36,830 nucleotides of DNA, from contig NZ_JAQTPQ010000005.1 of the NCBI RefSeq assembly GCF_028712645.1, forward strand, positions 1 to 36,830, written 5' to 3'. Of this stretch, positions 28,217-36,830 are shown in pieces. A program made the position numbers and the translations under genes. The stretch's first letter is position 1; each line of letters opens with the position of its first letter. Source of the stretch: Flavobacterium sp. (GTDB lineage: Bacteria; Bacteroidota; Bacteroidia; Flavobacteriales; Flavobacteriaceae). The notes under the pieces were generated by a model. The model did no database searches and was not told where the DNA came from. It saw nothing but the letters and a program-made list of their open reading frames with translations.

Positions 28217-28819
28217 ATGCAAAAAGCTGTTGAATATCTCTCTAAGAAAGATGCTATTTTCAAGCTTATTATAGATAAGTATGGTTTGCCAATAATTCCA
28301 AAACGTCCTGAGGGTTTTGAAACTTTGGTGTTATTAATTCTAGAACAACAGGTTTCTATTGATTCAGCGAAATCTACTTTTCAAAAATTAAAAGCTAAAG
28401 TGCAAAACTTCATTCCTGAAAGCTTAGTTTCTTTGGATGATGAAGAATATAGAAATCTTGGTGTAAGTAGGCAAAAAACTTCCTATATAAAAGCATTGTC
28501 GCATTCGATAATCAATAATCATATAGATCTAAAAAGCCTTTCAAGTATATCTTCACAGCAAGTTCGCGAAAAACTTATCAAAATCAAAGGAATTGGTAAC
28601 TGGACAATTGATGTGTATTTAATGTTTTCACTTCAGGCGCCAGATATAATTCCACTTGGTGATATTGCAGTTGTAAATACAATTAAGGAGTTGTTAAACA
28701 TTCACGATAGGCAAGAAATGGAAGCTTATATATTAAAATGGAGCCCTTATCGTTCTATAGCTACATTTTTATTGTGGCATTATTATCTTCAAAAACGAAA
28801 TAGAAAAGTAGAATATTAA
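28217..28819 (+). CDS. DNA-3-methyladenine glycosylase (AlkA-like, HhH-GPD)
   Basis: 'LLILEQQVSIDSAKSTFQKL', 'KLIKIKGIGNWTIDVYLMFSLQAPDIIPLGDIAV' (HhH-GPD). Confidence 0.92.
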   Translation: MQKAVEYLSKKDAIFKLIIDKYGLPIIPKRPEGFETLVLLILEQQVSIDSAKSTFQKLKAKVQNFIPESLVSLDDEEYRNLGVSRQKTSYIKALSHSIINNHIDLKSLSSISSQQVREKLIKIKGIGNWTIDVYLMFSLQAPDIIPLGDIAVVNTIKELLNIHDRQEMEAYILKWSPYRSIATFLLWHYYLQKRNRKVEY

Positions 28820-28910
28820 TTTTCAACTCAAAATTGAAACAGATGATATTGTTAGTTTTTTTATAAAATAGTATTGTCAATAAAATTTATATTTGCAAAA
28901 AATAATTCAA

Positions 28911-29972
28911 ATGATTTTTGATAAAATAAGCAATTGGCTTACTCATACCGAACAATATTTTTTCACTTATCAAAAAGGATTTTTCTTCCTGTCTTATTTA
29001 TCAAACAGTCCTCAATTAGTTGTAGAAAGTTCTAAAAAACTCCCTTTTATTAAGGTTGATGAGGAAAATCAAATGTTTTTTTCTGACAATCCGTTTGTAA
29101 AAACAACGGTGCAATATATGGAACTAGAAAAAGGCTTGTGGGTATTGAATTCTAGAGTTAAGTATAAAAACAATGTGTCTTTCAAACCGATTTATGATTC
29201 GACAATGGAGGCGGATTATTATTGTTTTACAATAAATATTGTAGAAAATAATTTTAGCACTAAATTTTATGAATTTGATAATTTTAAAATAGAGGACAAA
29301 TCAATATCATTTTTAAAACCCAAAAAGGATTTTATCAATTGTCATTTTAAAGGTTCGTTTGAAAACCAATATATTATTTATTTTAATGAAGAATGGGCAA
29401 AAAACAATTTGCTTTCTATTTCTAATTTATCTCCGGAAGTAATTAATTTATTTGAAGATGATACTATAGGTTTTGTGAATTACAAATTCAACGAAAAGAT
29501 TTTTGAAAAATGCATTCATAATTTTAATGAAATTTTCAAAGAACACAAAAAACCTAACTTATTAGAGTTGAAAAAAAACACCTATAAGTTTTTTGATATT
29601 TTTATAAACTCAATAGATGAATTACAAGCTTTAGATTCAAATACTTTAAGTTTAAAAGATAGGCGAAAATTAAGAAAAATAGAGAATTTCTTAATAGATA
29701 ATATTTATAATAAGTTTCCTGGTATTGTGTTGATTTCAAATGAGTATCAAATATCTCCTACTAAACTAAAAAAAGATTTCAAAGATTTATTTGGTGTTTC
29801 TATTTTTAAATATTTTCAAGCAAAACAAATGGATTTGGCTTTGGATTTATTAAAACAAAACGATTTATTAATTAAAGAAATAGCTAATAAATTTCAATAC
29901 GAAAATATGGGTAAATTTTCAAAAGCTTTTCAAAATCATCATGGTTTTTTGCCTTCAAAAGTTAATTCTTAG
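28911..29972 (+). CDS. AraC-family transcriptional regulator; start reassigned from TTG 28893 to ATG 28911
   Basis: C-terminal HTH_18-like 'ISPTKLKKDFKDLFGVSIFKYFQAKQMDLALDLLKQNDLLIKEIANKFQYENMGKFSKAFQNHHGFLPSKV'. TTG 28893 overlaps a TATATTTG box (28888-28895). Confidence 0.88.
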   Translation: MIFDKISNWLTHTEQYFFTYQKGFFFLSYLSNSPQLVVESSKKLPFIKVDEENQMFFSDNPFVKTTVQYMELEKGLWVLNSRVKYKNNVSFKPIYDSTMEADYYCFTINIVENNFSTKFYEFDNFKIEDKSISFLKPKKDFINCHFKGSFENQYIIYFNEEWAKNNLLSISNLSPEVINLFEDDTIGFVNYKFNEKIFEKCIHNFNEIFKEHKKPNLLELKKNTYKFFDIFINSIDELQALDSNTLSLKDRRKLRKIENFLIDNIYNKFPGIVLISNEYQISPTKLKKDFKDLFGVSIFKYFQAKQMDLALDLLKQNDLLIKEIANKFQYENMGKFSKAFQNHHGFLPSKVNS

Positions 29973-29990
29973 TAAAAAATTTAAAAATAA

Positions 29991-30383
29991 TTTCCCATTC
30001 GGTCTTTTCGGGCTATTAGTGTCTTTTTGGGCTGCGGTTTTGTTCTAATGATTTTTAATTTTGCTTTTTTAATTATTAAAAATTTTTTGTTTCAAAAAAG
30101 GAGTAAAAAATAATTTATAAAAGCAATTGCTTTTTATTTAGTTTTATTTTCTATTGTCGAAATTACATATAATTATATTGGCATTTTTAAACCTAGTAAT
30201 AATTTATTCTTTTCTCATTTTTGTTTTTGGTATGCTTGATGTTGGTGCGGTTCTTATATTTCTATAGTTGATTCGTACGAAAAAACGATTACTAGTATAA
30301 ACTCCGTAATTAAAAATGGATTCCATTTTGAAGATTTTATAATGGATATCAATAATGGAACGGAAAGACTAAATCTCTTTTGA
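29991..30383 (+). pseudogene. Decayed small membrane protein: one frame with two internal stops
   Basis: FPIRSFRAISVFLGCGFVLMIFNFAFLIIKNFLFQKRSKK*FIKAIAFYLVLFSIVEITYNYIGIFKPSNNLFFSHFCFWYA*CWCGSYISIVDSYEKTITSINSVIKNGFHFEDFIMDINNGTERLNLF*. Confidence 0.5.
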
Positions 30384-30461
30384 TGTAAATTTTTTTAATT
30401 GAAAGAAAAATTGAGGTGTTGGAATTGTTTTGTGGGCGATGGGTTGTATTTATATTAAACT

Positions 30462-31991
30462 ATGTACAAAAGTATTTATAAACAATATTTCTTTTTATTG
30501 GCTTCGGCAGTGTTATCTGCTTGGGCTTTTATGGATATGAATATATTTATCATATTGTTTTCTTGGGCACCATTTATATATGTTGTTTTAAATGAAAAAA
30601 ATATTAAGTTAATCTTTTTTAAAGGTTTTGTATTTGGTTTTATTTACGGATTATGTTTATTTAACTGGACTCAAGTTTCTTTAAAAGATTATTCTACATT
30701 AGATGCATTTAGATTTTTAGTTCCATTTTTTCTTTCAATATTTTACGGGTTTATTTATTCTTTTTTTGCTATTGTTTTAAATGCTTTAAACAATATAAAT
30801 TATAAAAAGAAATATTTAATCATCATTAATAATATAGCTTTTGCAGCTTCTTTTGTGATTATAGAGTCTGTTTTGTCCTATTTATATCAAGGTATTCCTT
30901 TTTTAAATTTAAGAATTGGTTTTGTGCTTGGTAAAAGTCTATATTTTTCGCAATTAGCTTCAATTGGAGGAGTCTCTATCCTTACTTTTATTATTATTTT
31001 AACCAATGTTTTTATTGCTGATTTAATAAAATCTAAAAATAAAATTGATTTAATAGGTGCGTTTTTTGTAGTTTTTTTTAGTATTACTTTAGGGTTTGTT
31101 TTGTTTTCAACTTATGAAAATGAGAGCAACAAATCAATAAAAGTAAGTGTTGTTTCGGGTAATATAAATCCAAAAGTAAGCTGGAGTGAAACTACAGGAA
31201 ACATTCTCGCTTCAAATTATTTTTCAATTTGCAATGAAGCCACAAAAAACAATCCAGATTTTGTATTGTGGCCAGAATCAGTGTTTCCATGGGTTTATGA
31301 AGGGAATGATGATTTAATTAAAAAATTATTAAAAATTAATAACAATCAAAACTCAAATACAATTCATGTTTTTGGTTTAAATTCTAAAATTAATAATTCA
31401 AAAAATGAAATAGCAAATTCAGTCTTATTTATCAATAAAGAAAATAAAAAAGTTGCTACTTATTATAAAAACATATTGTTAGAATGTTTTGAAAAACCAT
31501 TATTTGATAAATTTCAAATTCCATTTGCGTATAGTGAAAAATGTACTTATGCAAAAACAGGGAAACCAAATCCCGTGGATTCAAAATTTGGAAAGGCAGG
31601 AATTTTAATTTGTAACGAATCAATTGAAGAAAATTTTGTAAACAGGCAAGAAAGCAATGGAGCTAATTTCTTTTTTGTGATTGCAAATGATGGTTGGTTT
31701 AAAGACACTTACATCAGTTTACATCATTTTTATATAGCACGTATTCTTGCGGCAGAAACGAGGAAAGATTTTGCAATAAGTAGTAATTGTGGTTATAATG
31801 GTTTCATAAAATCCTCAGGAGAAATAGTCTCTATGGAAAAATCTGAAAATCCTCTATCTATATCCCAAAAAATTAACGATAATAAATCTCAAACAATTTA
31901 TTGTAAAAACCCCTTTTTATTTATTTCAATATTAATTTTATTTATCTCAACAAATTTAATAATAACCCCAAAAACAAATGATTATGATTAA
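30462..31991 (+). CDS. Apolipoprotein N-acyltransferase (Lnt)-like protein, divergent
   Basis: N-terminal TM bundle and C-terminal nitrilase-fold domain: 'PDFVLWPESVFPW' (Glu), 'YYKNILLECFEKPLF' (Lys), 'AGILICNESIEENFV' (Cys), 'ANDGWFKDTYISLHHFYIARILAAETRKDFAISSNCGYNGFI'. Confidence 0.85.
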   Translation: MYKSIYKQYFFLLASAVLSAWAFMDMNIFIILFSWAPFIYVVLNEKNIKLIFFKGFVFGFIYGLCLFNWTQVSLKDYSTLDAFRFLVPFFLSIFYGFIYSFFAIVLNALNNINYKKKYLIIINNIAFAASFVIIESVLSYLYQGIPFLNLRIGFVLGKSLYFSQLASIGGVSILTFIIILTNVFIADLIKSKNKIDLIGAFFVVFFSITLGFVLFSTYENESNKSIKVSVVSGNINPKVSWSETTGNILASNYFSICNEATKNNPDFVLWPESVFPWVYEGNDDLIKKLLKINNNQNSNTIHVFGLNSKINNSKNEIANSVLFINKENKKVATYYKNILLECFEKPLFDKFQIPFAYSEKCTYAKTGKPNPVDSKFGKAGILICNESIEENFVNRQESNGANFFFVIANDGWFKDTYISLHHFYIARILAAETRKDFAISSNCGYNGFIKSSGEIVSMEKSENPLSISQKINDNKSQTIYCKNPFLFISILILFISTNLIITPKTNDYD

Positions 31992-34965
31992 AAAATTATT
32001 CCTCTTTTTATTATTGACAAGTGGTTTGTCAACTATTGCTTCTCCATCTTTTCAACAAACTGCTTATAGATGGCGAAATGATGATGGAAACGAAACCACA
32101 GCAACTTGGAAAGCAAATACAAATACAGCTTCAGTTGTTGATTTTATAAATTCTCCAATAAGATTAAGATTTCAAGTTGGTGAAACTGTAGGCATGGCAG
32201 GAGGTGCTCTTGCAACACAGTTATTGCAATATAGTAAAAATGGTGGGGCATACGTAACAATAACTGAGTCAAATACAAATGACTTTAGGTTTGTAAATTC
32301 AAGTTTTATTTCAGATGGAACTGCAACAACACAACAAATTCCTTCAGGATCATTTTTTGGTTCAGGTTTGTTTAGGTCTAATAGTTCTTCTATAAATGTA
32401 AACATAGGGGCTTCAAATGTAACGGAATTAGAGTATTGTATTGTTCCAACCTCAAATTATGACAATACAGCTACATACACTTTTCAAATTGCAAGTTTGA
32501 GTGCATATAGTCAGAATGCTACACTTTCACCAAATCCTAGTTATTGTACTACTCCAAAACCAACAATAACGAATATTGTTTTGTTTAATTTGAATCAAAC
32601 GGCAACTCCATTGGCTGCAACTGGTACAAATTTATTATGGTACACAACACCTACAGGAGGAACGGGTTCTAGTTCTGCTCCAATTCCAAATACAACTGTT
32701 GCAGGAATTACGGAATATTATGTTTCGCAAACATTAAATGGATGTGAAGGGGGACGTGAAAAAATTAAAGTTTTTGTAAGTGCACCTAATTCAACTGGAA
32801 AATCGTTGCACTTTGATGGAATAAATGATAGAATAAATGTTCAAAACTATGATTTAACTACAACTAATAATTTTACAGTTGATTTTTGGGTAAAACCAGA
32901 AAAAGCAATTAACATTCAATCAGAAAGTACAACTGGAATTAGTGGTAGCGTAAATCAGTCTTATGCTTTGTTTCCTACTTTAATATCATTGTTTTCTAAT
33001 TTTGATGACACACATGCTGGGGCTGGTATTTCAGTAGGAACAAATGGTGTTTGTGTTTTTGAACATGCCTCAGGATATTTACCTTGTTTATTGTCTTGGA
33101 CTGGAGCAATTACTGATTGGACACGAGTAACTGTAGTTTACACAAACAAACAGCCAAGTTTATATATTAATGGGGCGTTAGTACACACAGGATTAACTTC
33201 TCCAAAAAGTTTTGTTCATGCTCCAACTAGAGATTTTGGAGGCTCGGATAATAATATTCATGCTGGATACGGGCCTTTTAAAGGGTCAATAGATAGGTTA
33301 TATATATTAAACGATATAAATATTCCATCTACAACTTGTGAGCCTAATCCTAATTCGACTAATGTAGTTGCTTTTTATAACTTTAATCAAGGAATTGATT
33401 CGGGGAATAACTCAAGTGAAATATTTGCAATCGATAATACAGGAGTTTACCACGGTGATTTAATTAACTTTGATTTAAGTGGAACTACATCTAATTGGTT
33501 AGGTGGCTCAACAACTAATCAATTGACAACTCCTCCAACAGCAATGTCACAAACTTTTTGTGTTAGTGCTACTGTAGCAGATTTAATCCCTGCATCAAGT
33601 GCTACAATCAAATGGTATAATCAATTAATAGGAGGTGTAGCAATGAATTCAACAGATTTAGTAACATCTGGTAATTATTTTGTAAGTCAAATTGATGGAT
33701 CAGGATGTGAAAGTATTAGAGTTTTAGTTAGTGTAATTGTAAGTTCGGTACCAACAATACCTGTTGTGTCTACACCTGTAATATATGTTCAAAGCTCGAT
33801 AGCTACGGCTTTAACAGCTTCAACTGGAGGCGAAGGTTCATTATGGTACACAACTGCTACTGGAGGAATAGGTTCTACTACTGCCCCGACTCCTATTACA
33901 ACCGCTTTAGGTTCAACATCTTACTGGGTTTCTAGTGTCAATGTAAATGGTTGTGAGAGTGAAAGAGTTGAAATTGTAGTTACTGTAAATGCACCAATAC
34001 CAGCTACACATTTAAATTTTTCTGGTGATGTAGAATATGTTAGTTTGCCTCCAACAGCAATTAATAATTTATCCTCAGGAACTATAGAAACATGGGTTTA
34101 TGTAAACGGATTGGACAATCAAACCATTTGTGCTAAACAAAGTGATTTTGAAAATTCGTATGCTATTTTTTCTATTGGTGGAGGAAGTGCAGCAAACGGT
34201 AAAGTTTATTATCAATCAAAAAATGGTTCTTCAATAATTAGTTCTGCAACATTAGTAACTGGACAATGGTATCATTTAGCTGTTACATTTACAAGTACTC
34301 AAGCAAATTTATATATTGATGGGGTATTAGATAATACTGTAAATGCTGATTTTAGCATTCCTAATGATATAACTGTAACTGCTACATCAATTGGAGCTTG
34401 GTTAGGCAGTGGTGGTGGTCAATATTTTAATGGGAATATTGATGAATTTAGAGTTTGGAATAAAGTATTGAGTATTTCTGACATACAAAGTACTAAGGAT
34501 TGTGAATTGCAATCTTCTGAAGTAGGTATTGTAGCTTATTATAAATTTAATCAAGGTAATAATAATTTTGATAATTCTGGGATTACAACTTTAACAGATG
34601 CTACTTCAAACGGATTTGATGGAACATTATCTAATTTTGGATTAACAGGATTAACTTCAAACTGGAAGTCAGGTTCCCCTGTGATAACTGGAAGTAATTG
34701 TGCTGTATTGAATACAAATAGTTTTGATATAAATTCTAATTTAAAATTATATCCAAACCCAACAAAAGAAATGATAAATATTGACTTTTATGAAGTGGAA
34801 GATGCTAATTTGGAAGTTTCAGATATGAATGGTCGTGTTTTGTTAACCCAAAAATTGAAAAACACATCAAACAAAATTGATATTAGAAATTTGGCTACTG
34901 GAATGTATTTGTTTACAGTAACTTCTGACAAAGGAACTGCTACAAGCAAAGTAATCAAAAATTAA
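31978..34965 (+). CDS. T9SS-secreted surface protein with LamG-like and Ig-like (CHU_C-associated) repeats and type A C-terminal sorting domain
   Basis: Signal 'MIKKLFLFLLLTSGLSTIAS'; two LamG modules; three Ig-like modules; C-term 'LKLYPNPTKEMINIDF...DIRNLATGMYLFTVTSDKGTATSKVIKN'. Confidence 0.9.
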   Translation: MIMIKKLFLFLLLTSGLSTIASPSFQQTAYRWRNDDGNETTATWKANTNTASVVDFINSPIRLRFQVGETVGMAGGALATQLLQYSKNGGAYVTITESNTNDFRFVNSSFISDGTATTQQIPSGSFFGSGLFRSNSSSINVNIGASNVTELEYCIVPTSNYDNTATYTFQIASLSAYSQNATLSPNPSYCTTPKPTITNIVLFNLNQTATPLAATGTNLLWYTTPTGGTGSSSAPIPNTTVAGITEYYVSQTLNGCEGGREKIKVFVSAPNSTGKSLHFDGINDRINVQNYDLTTTNNFTVDFWVKPEKAINIQSESTTGISGSVNQSYALFPTLISLFSNFDDTHAGAGISVGTNGVCVFEHASGYLPCLLSWTGAITDWTRVTVVYTNKQPSLYINGALVHTGLTSPKSFVHAPTRDFGGSDNNIHAGYGPFKGSIDRLYILNDINIPSTTCEPNPNSTNVVAFYNFNQGIDSGNNSSEIFAIDNTGVYHGDLINFDLSGTTSNWLGGSTTNQLTTPPTAMSQTFCVSATVADLIPASSATIKWYNQLIGGVAMNSTDLVTSGNYFVSQIDGSGCESIRVLVSVIVSSVPTIPVVSTPVIYVQSSIATALTASTGGEGSLWYTTATGGIGSTTAPTPITTALGSTSYWVSSVNVNGCESERVEIVVTVNAPIPATHLNFSGDVEYVSLPPTAINNLSSGTIETWVYVNGLDNQTICAKQSDFENSYAIFSIGGGSAANGKVYYQSKNGSSIISSATLVTGQWYHLAVTFTSTQANLYIDGVLDNTVNADFSIPNDITVTATSIGAWLGSGGGQYFNGNIDEFRVWNKVLSISDIQSTKDCELQSSEVGIVAYYKFNQGNNNFDNSGITTLTDATSNGFDGTLSNFGLTGLTSNWKSGSPVITGSNCAVLNTNSFDINSNLKLYPNPTKEMINIDFYEVEDANLEVSDMNGRVLLTQKLKNTSNKIDIRNLATGMYLFTVTSDKGTATSKVIKN

Positions 34966-34987
34966 AAGCAGTAATAGTTTTGCTATA

Positions 34988-35016
34988 AGGGCTTCGAGAA
35001 ATCGAAGCCCTTTTTT
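34988..35016 (+). terminator. Strong intrinsic terminator after the T9SS protein gene
   Basis: AGGGCTTCGA-gaaa-TCGAAGCCCT-TTTTT. Confidence 0.92.
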
Positions 35017-35142
35017 GTTTTACGCTATTAAAAATATTTTTGTGAGTGCGAGTAAAATGTCAACTTGAGTGTCAATAAATTTGCAATAATAGGTTCGTTT
35101 TGATTTTATATTTAATAAAAATTGCTTTTGATTTTTCTATTG

Positions 35143-35256
35143 GATGCCGAAGTTGTTTTCAAAATCATTATAGATAAATGAGGTTTGCCAATAATTCCAA
35201 AACGCTTTCAGGGTTTCGAAATTTTGGTGTTTTTAATTCTAGAACAACTGGAATAG
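35143..35256 (+). pseudogene. Decayed duplicate of the AlkA-like glycosylase N-terminal region
   Basis: 35158-35251 aligns ungapped with 28259-28352 (80/94 identical by hand count); translates FKIIIDK*GLPIIPKRFQGFEILVFLILEQLE* vs FKLIIDKYGLPIIPKRPEGFETLVLLILEQQV. Confidence 0.85.
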
Positions 35257-35326
35257 GAAGAGGTGTTTGTCAAAATTTAATTCAGAGATAATAAAGTTTT
35301 TTGTGTTTTAATAGCATATTGTTGTT

Positions 35327-35334
35327 TATTTTTG
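35327..35334 (+). promoter_or_regulatory. Bacteroidetes -7 box for ppa
   Basis: TATTTTTG with an upstream TTG (35301-35303) at 23-nt spacing, 23 nt before the ATG. Confidence 0.65.
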
Positions 35335-35356
35335 CGGTATTAAATTTAGAAAAAAA

Positions 35357-35887
35357 ATGACAGCAGAAAAATTAAAATCTTTCGATGTGTTAATCGAAAT
35401 ACCCCGTGGAAGCAGAAATAAATATGAATATGACTTTGAGATAAAAAGAATGCGGTTCGACAGGATGTTGTTTTCTTCGATGATGTATCCTGCTGATTAT
35501 GGGTTTATACCTGAAACTTTGGCTTTAGACGGAGATCCATTAGACGTATTGGTTTTGATAAATGAACCAACATTTCCAGGATGCGTGATTGAGGTAAAAC
35601 CAATAGGTGTTTTTCATATGGCAGATGACAAAGGTCCTGATGAAAAAATTATTTGTGTTCCCGTTTCTGATCCAATATGGAATTCATTAGAAAATCTTTC
35701 CGATATTAATCCACATTTGTTAAAAGAGATAGAACATTTTTTTCAAGTTTATAAAGACCTTGAAAATAAAGTTGTAGATGTTGAAGGTTGGGGAGACTTA
35801 AGTGAAGCACATGCAATTATCACAGAATGTACCAAGCGTTTTAATCAAATTGAAAATAAACCTGATGGATTATTCAGTATAAAGTAA
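35357..35887 (+). CDS. ppa: Soluble inorganic pyrophosphatase
   Basis: 'VLIEIPRGSRNKYEYDFEIKRMRFDRMLFSSMMYPADYGFIPETLALDGDPLDVLVL'. Confidence 0.97.
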   Translation: MTAEKLKSFDVLIEIPRGSRNKYEYDFEIKRMRFDRMLFSSMMYPADYGFIPETLALDGDPLDVLVLINEPTFPGCVIEVKPIGVFHMADDKGPDEKIICVPVSDPIWNSLENLSDINPHLLKEIEHFFQVYKDLENKVVDVEGWGDLSEAHAIITECTKRFNQIENKPDGLFSIK

Positions 35888-35913
35888 TTTTTTTTCAAAA
35901 AAATAAATAAAAG

Positions 35914-35946
35914 AGCAATATTCAGAAATGAATATTGCTTTTTTAT
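35914..35946 (+). terminator. Terminator after ppa
   Basis: AGCAATATTC-agaaat-GAATATTGCT-TTTTT. Confidence 0.85.
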
Positions 35947-35960
35947 TTATAAGGTTTTGT

Positions 35961-35968
35961 TATATTTG
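35961..35968 (+). promoter_or_regulatory. Bacteroidetes -7 box for hppA
   Basis: TATATTTG; candidate -33 TTG at 35935-35937 (spacing 23) lies in the ppa terminator stem. Confidence 0.6.
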
Positions 35969-36000
35969 CAACCAATTATTTAATAATTAACAATTTTAAT

Positions 36001-36830
36001 ATGAATACAATAATGATTTATCTGCCATTGTTAATGGCAGCAATTGGATTAGCTTTTATGGCTTACAAAAAAGCTTGGGTTCTAAAACAAGATGCTGGTG
36101 ATGGAAAAATGAAAGAGATTTCAGAGCACATCTACGAAGGAGCATTAGCTTTTCTTAAAGCTGAGTATAGATTATTGTCGATATTTGTAGTTCTTGCAAG
36201 TGTCGTTTTAGCTGGTATTACTTTTTTACCAGGAACTTCAACTCATTTATTAATTGTTATTGCTTTTGTATTTGGAGCCTTTTTCTCAGCATTGGCTGGA
36301 AATATGGGAATGAAAATCGCAACAAAAACTAATGTAAGAACAACACAAGCAGCTCGTACAAGTTTGCCACAAGCACTAAAAGTTTCTTTTGGTGGTGGTA
36401 CAGTTATGGGATTAGGTGTTGCTGGTCTTGCAGTTCTTGGATTAACAGGTTTCTTTATTTTATTCTTTAACTATTTTATGGGTGGAGTTTGGACTTCAAC
36501 TGAAGATATGACTAAAGTTCTTGAAACATTGGCTGGATTCTCTCTTGGTGCTGAATCTATTGCTTTGTTTGCCCGTGTTGGTGGTGGAATTTATACAAAA
36601 GCTGCCGATGTTGGAGCTGATTTAGTGGGTAAAGTAGAAGCTGGAATTCCAGAAGATGATCCAAGAAATCCTGCTACAATTGCAGATAATGTTGGAGATA
36701 ATGTAGGTGACGTAGCCGGAATGGGTGCTGATTTATTTGGTTCTTATGTAGCAACAGTTCTTGCAGCAATGGTTCTTGGAAACTATGTGATTAAAGATAT
36801 GGGTGGAAACCTACAAGATGCTTTCGGTGG
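36001..36830 (+). CDS. hppA: Membrane-bound ion-translocating pyrophosphatase (partial, runs off the window)
   Basis: '[27 protein letters not shown]', '[56 protein letters not shown]'. Confidence 0.97.
   Translation, partial: MNTIMIYLPLLMAAIGLAFMAYKKAWVLKQDAGDGKMKEISEHIYEGALAFLKAEYRLLSIFVVLASVVLAGITFLPGTSTHLLIVIAFVFGAFFSALAGNMGMKIATKTNVRTTQAARTSLPQALKVSFGGGTVMGLGVAGLAVLGLTGFFILFFNYFMGGVWTSTEDMTKVLETLAGFSLGAESIALFARVGGGIYTKAADVGADLVGKVEAGIPEDDPRNPATIADNVGDNVGDVAGMGADLFGSYVATVLAAMVLGNYVIKDMGGNLQDAFG

Noticed and set aside
28874-28906. Similarity between tgtcaataaaatttatatttgcaaaaaataat (28874) and tgtcaataaatttgcaataat (about 35069) as a duplicated block boundary
   Set aside because: Short, gapped and AT-rich; it could be chance or shared promoter-like composition, so not used as evidence for the duplication.
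28893-28910. N-terminal extension of the AraC ORF from TTG 28893
   Set aside because: The TTG is part of a TATATTTG promoter-like box; ATG 28911 is a better start.
29998-30048. Alternative frame PFGLFGLLVSFWAAVLF as a separate membrane-peptide gene
   Set aside because: The overlapping frame joins coherently with the downstream pseudogene reading; this one is short and lacks a start.
30237-30239. In-frame TGA in the hidden ORF as a selenocysteine/recoding site
   Set aside because: A second in-frame stop (TAA 30111) is present and no SECIS-like structure or selenoprotein family is recognisable; decay is simpler.

Overview
The window is a Flavobacterium-like (Bacteroidetes) chromosomal segment. 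This rests on AT-rich composition, TAnnTTTG promoter boxes, a T9SS sorting domain, and PorT- and TamL-like genes. Most of it is housekeeping. Left to right: the 3' end of a NUC1-type endonuclease (apparently frameshifted), rodA-mrdA-mreD-mreC-mreB, purH, a MacB/FtsX permease, accD, fbaA, a TamA/BamA-like lipoprotein, a SpoU methyltransferase, porT, ubiE, folA, a 2TM protein, a CBM48-like small protein, a PhnD-like lipoprotein coupled to a hybrid histidine kinase, thyA, a BFN-UVR nuclease, etfA/etfB, pdhB, a DUF5686 protein and an AlkA-like glycosylase. After these comes a very AT-rich accessory block: an AraC regulator, a decayed membrane-protein ORF, and a divergent Lnt-like acyltransferase translationally coupled to a LamG/Ig-like T9SS surface protein. 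The block ends at a decayed second copy of the glycosylase 5' end, followed by ppa and hppA. Main points for follow-up: (1) several co-directional intergenic spacers are built from degenerate 7- or 8-nt tandem arrays that abut the next start codon (accD, etfA, thyA); (2) a palindromic repeat-like sequence sits in frame inside thyA; (3) the AraC/Lnt-like/T9SS block lies between an intact alkA and an alkA remnant; (4) an orphan PhnD-like lipoprotein plus hybrid kinase looks like an AioX-type sensor. All calls are from reading the sequence; no searches were run.
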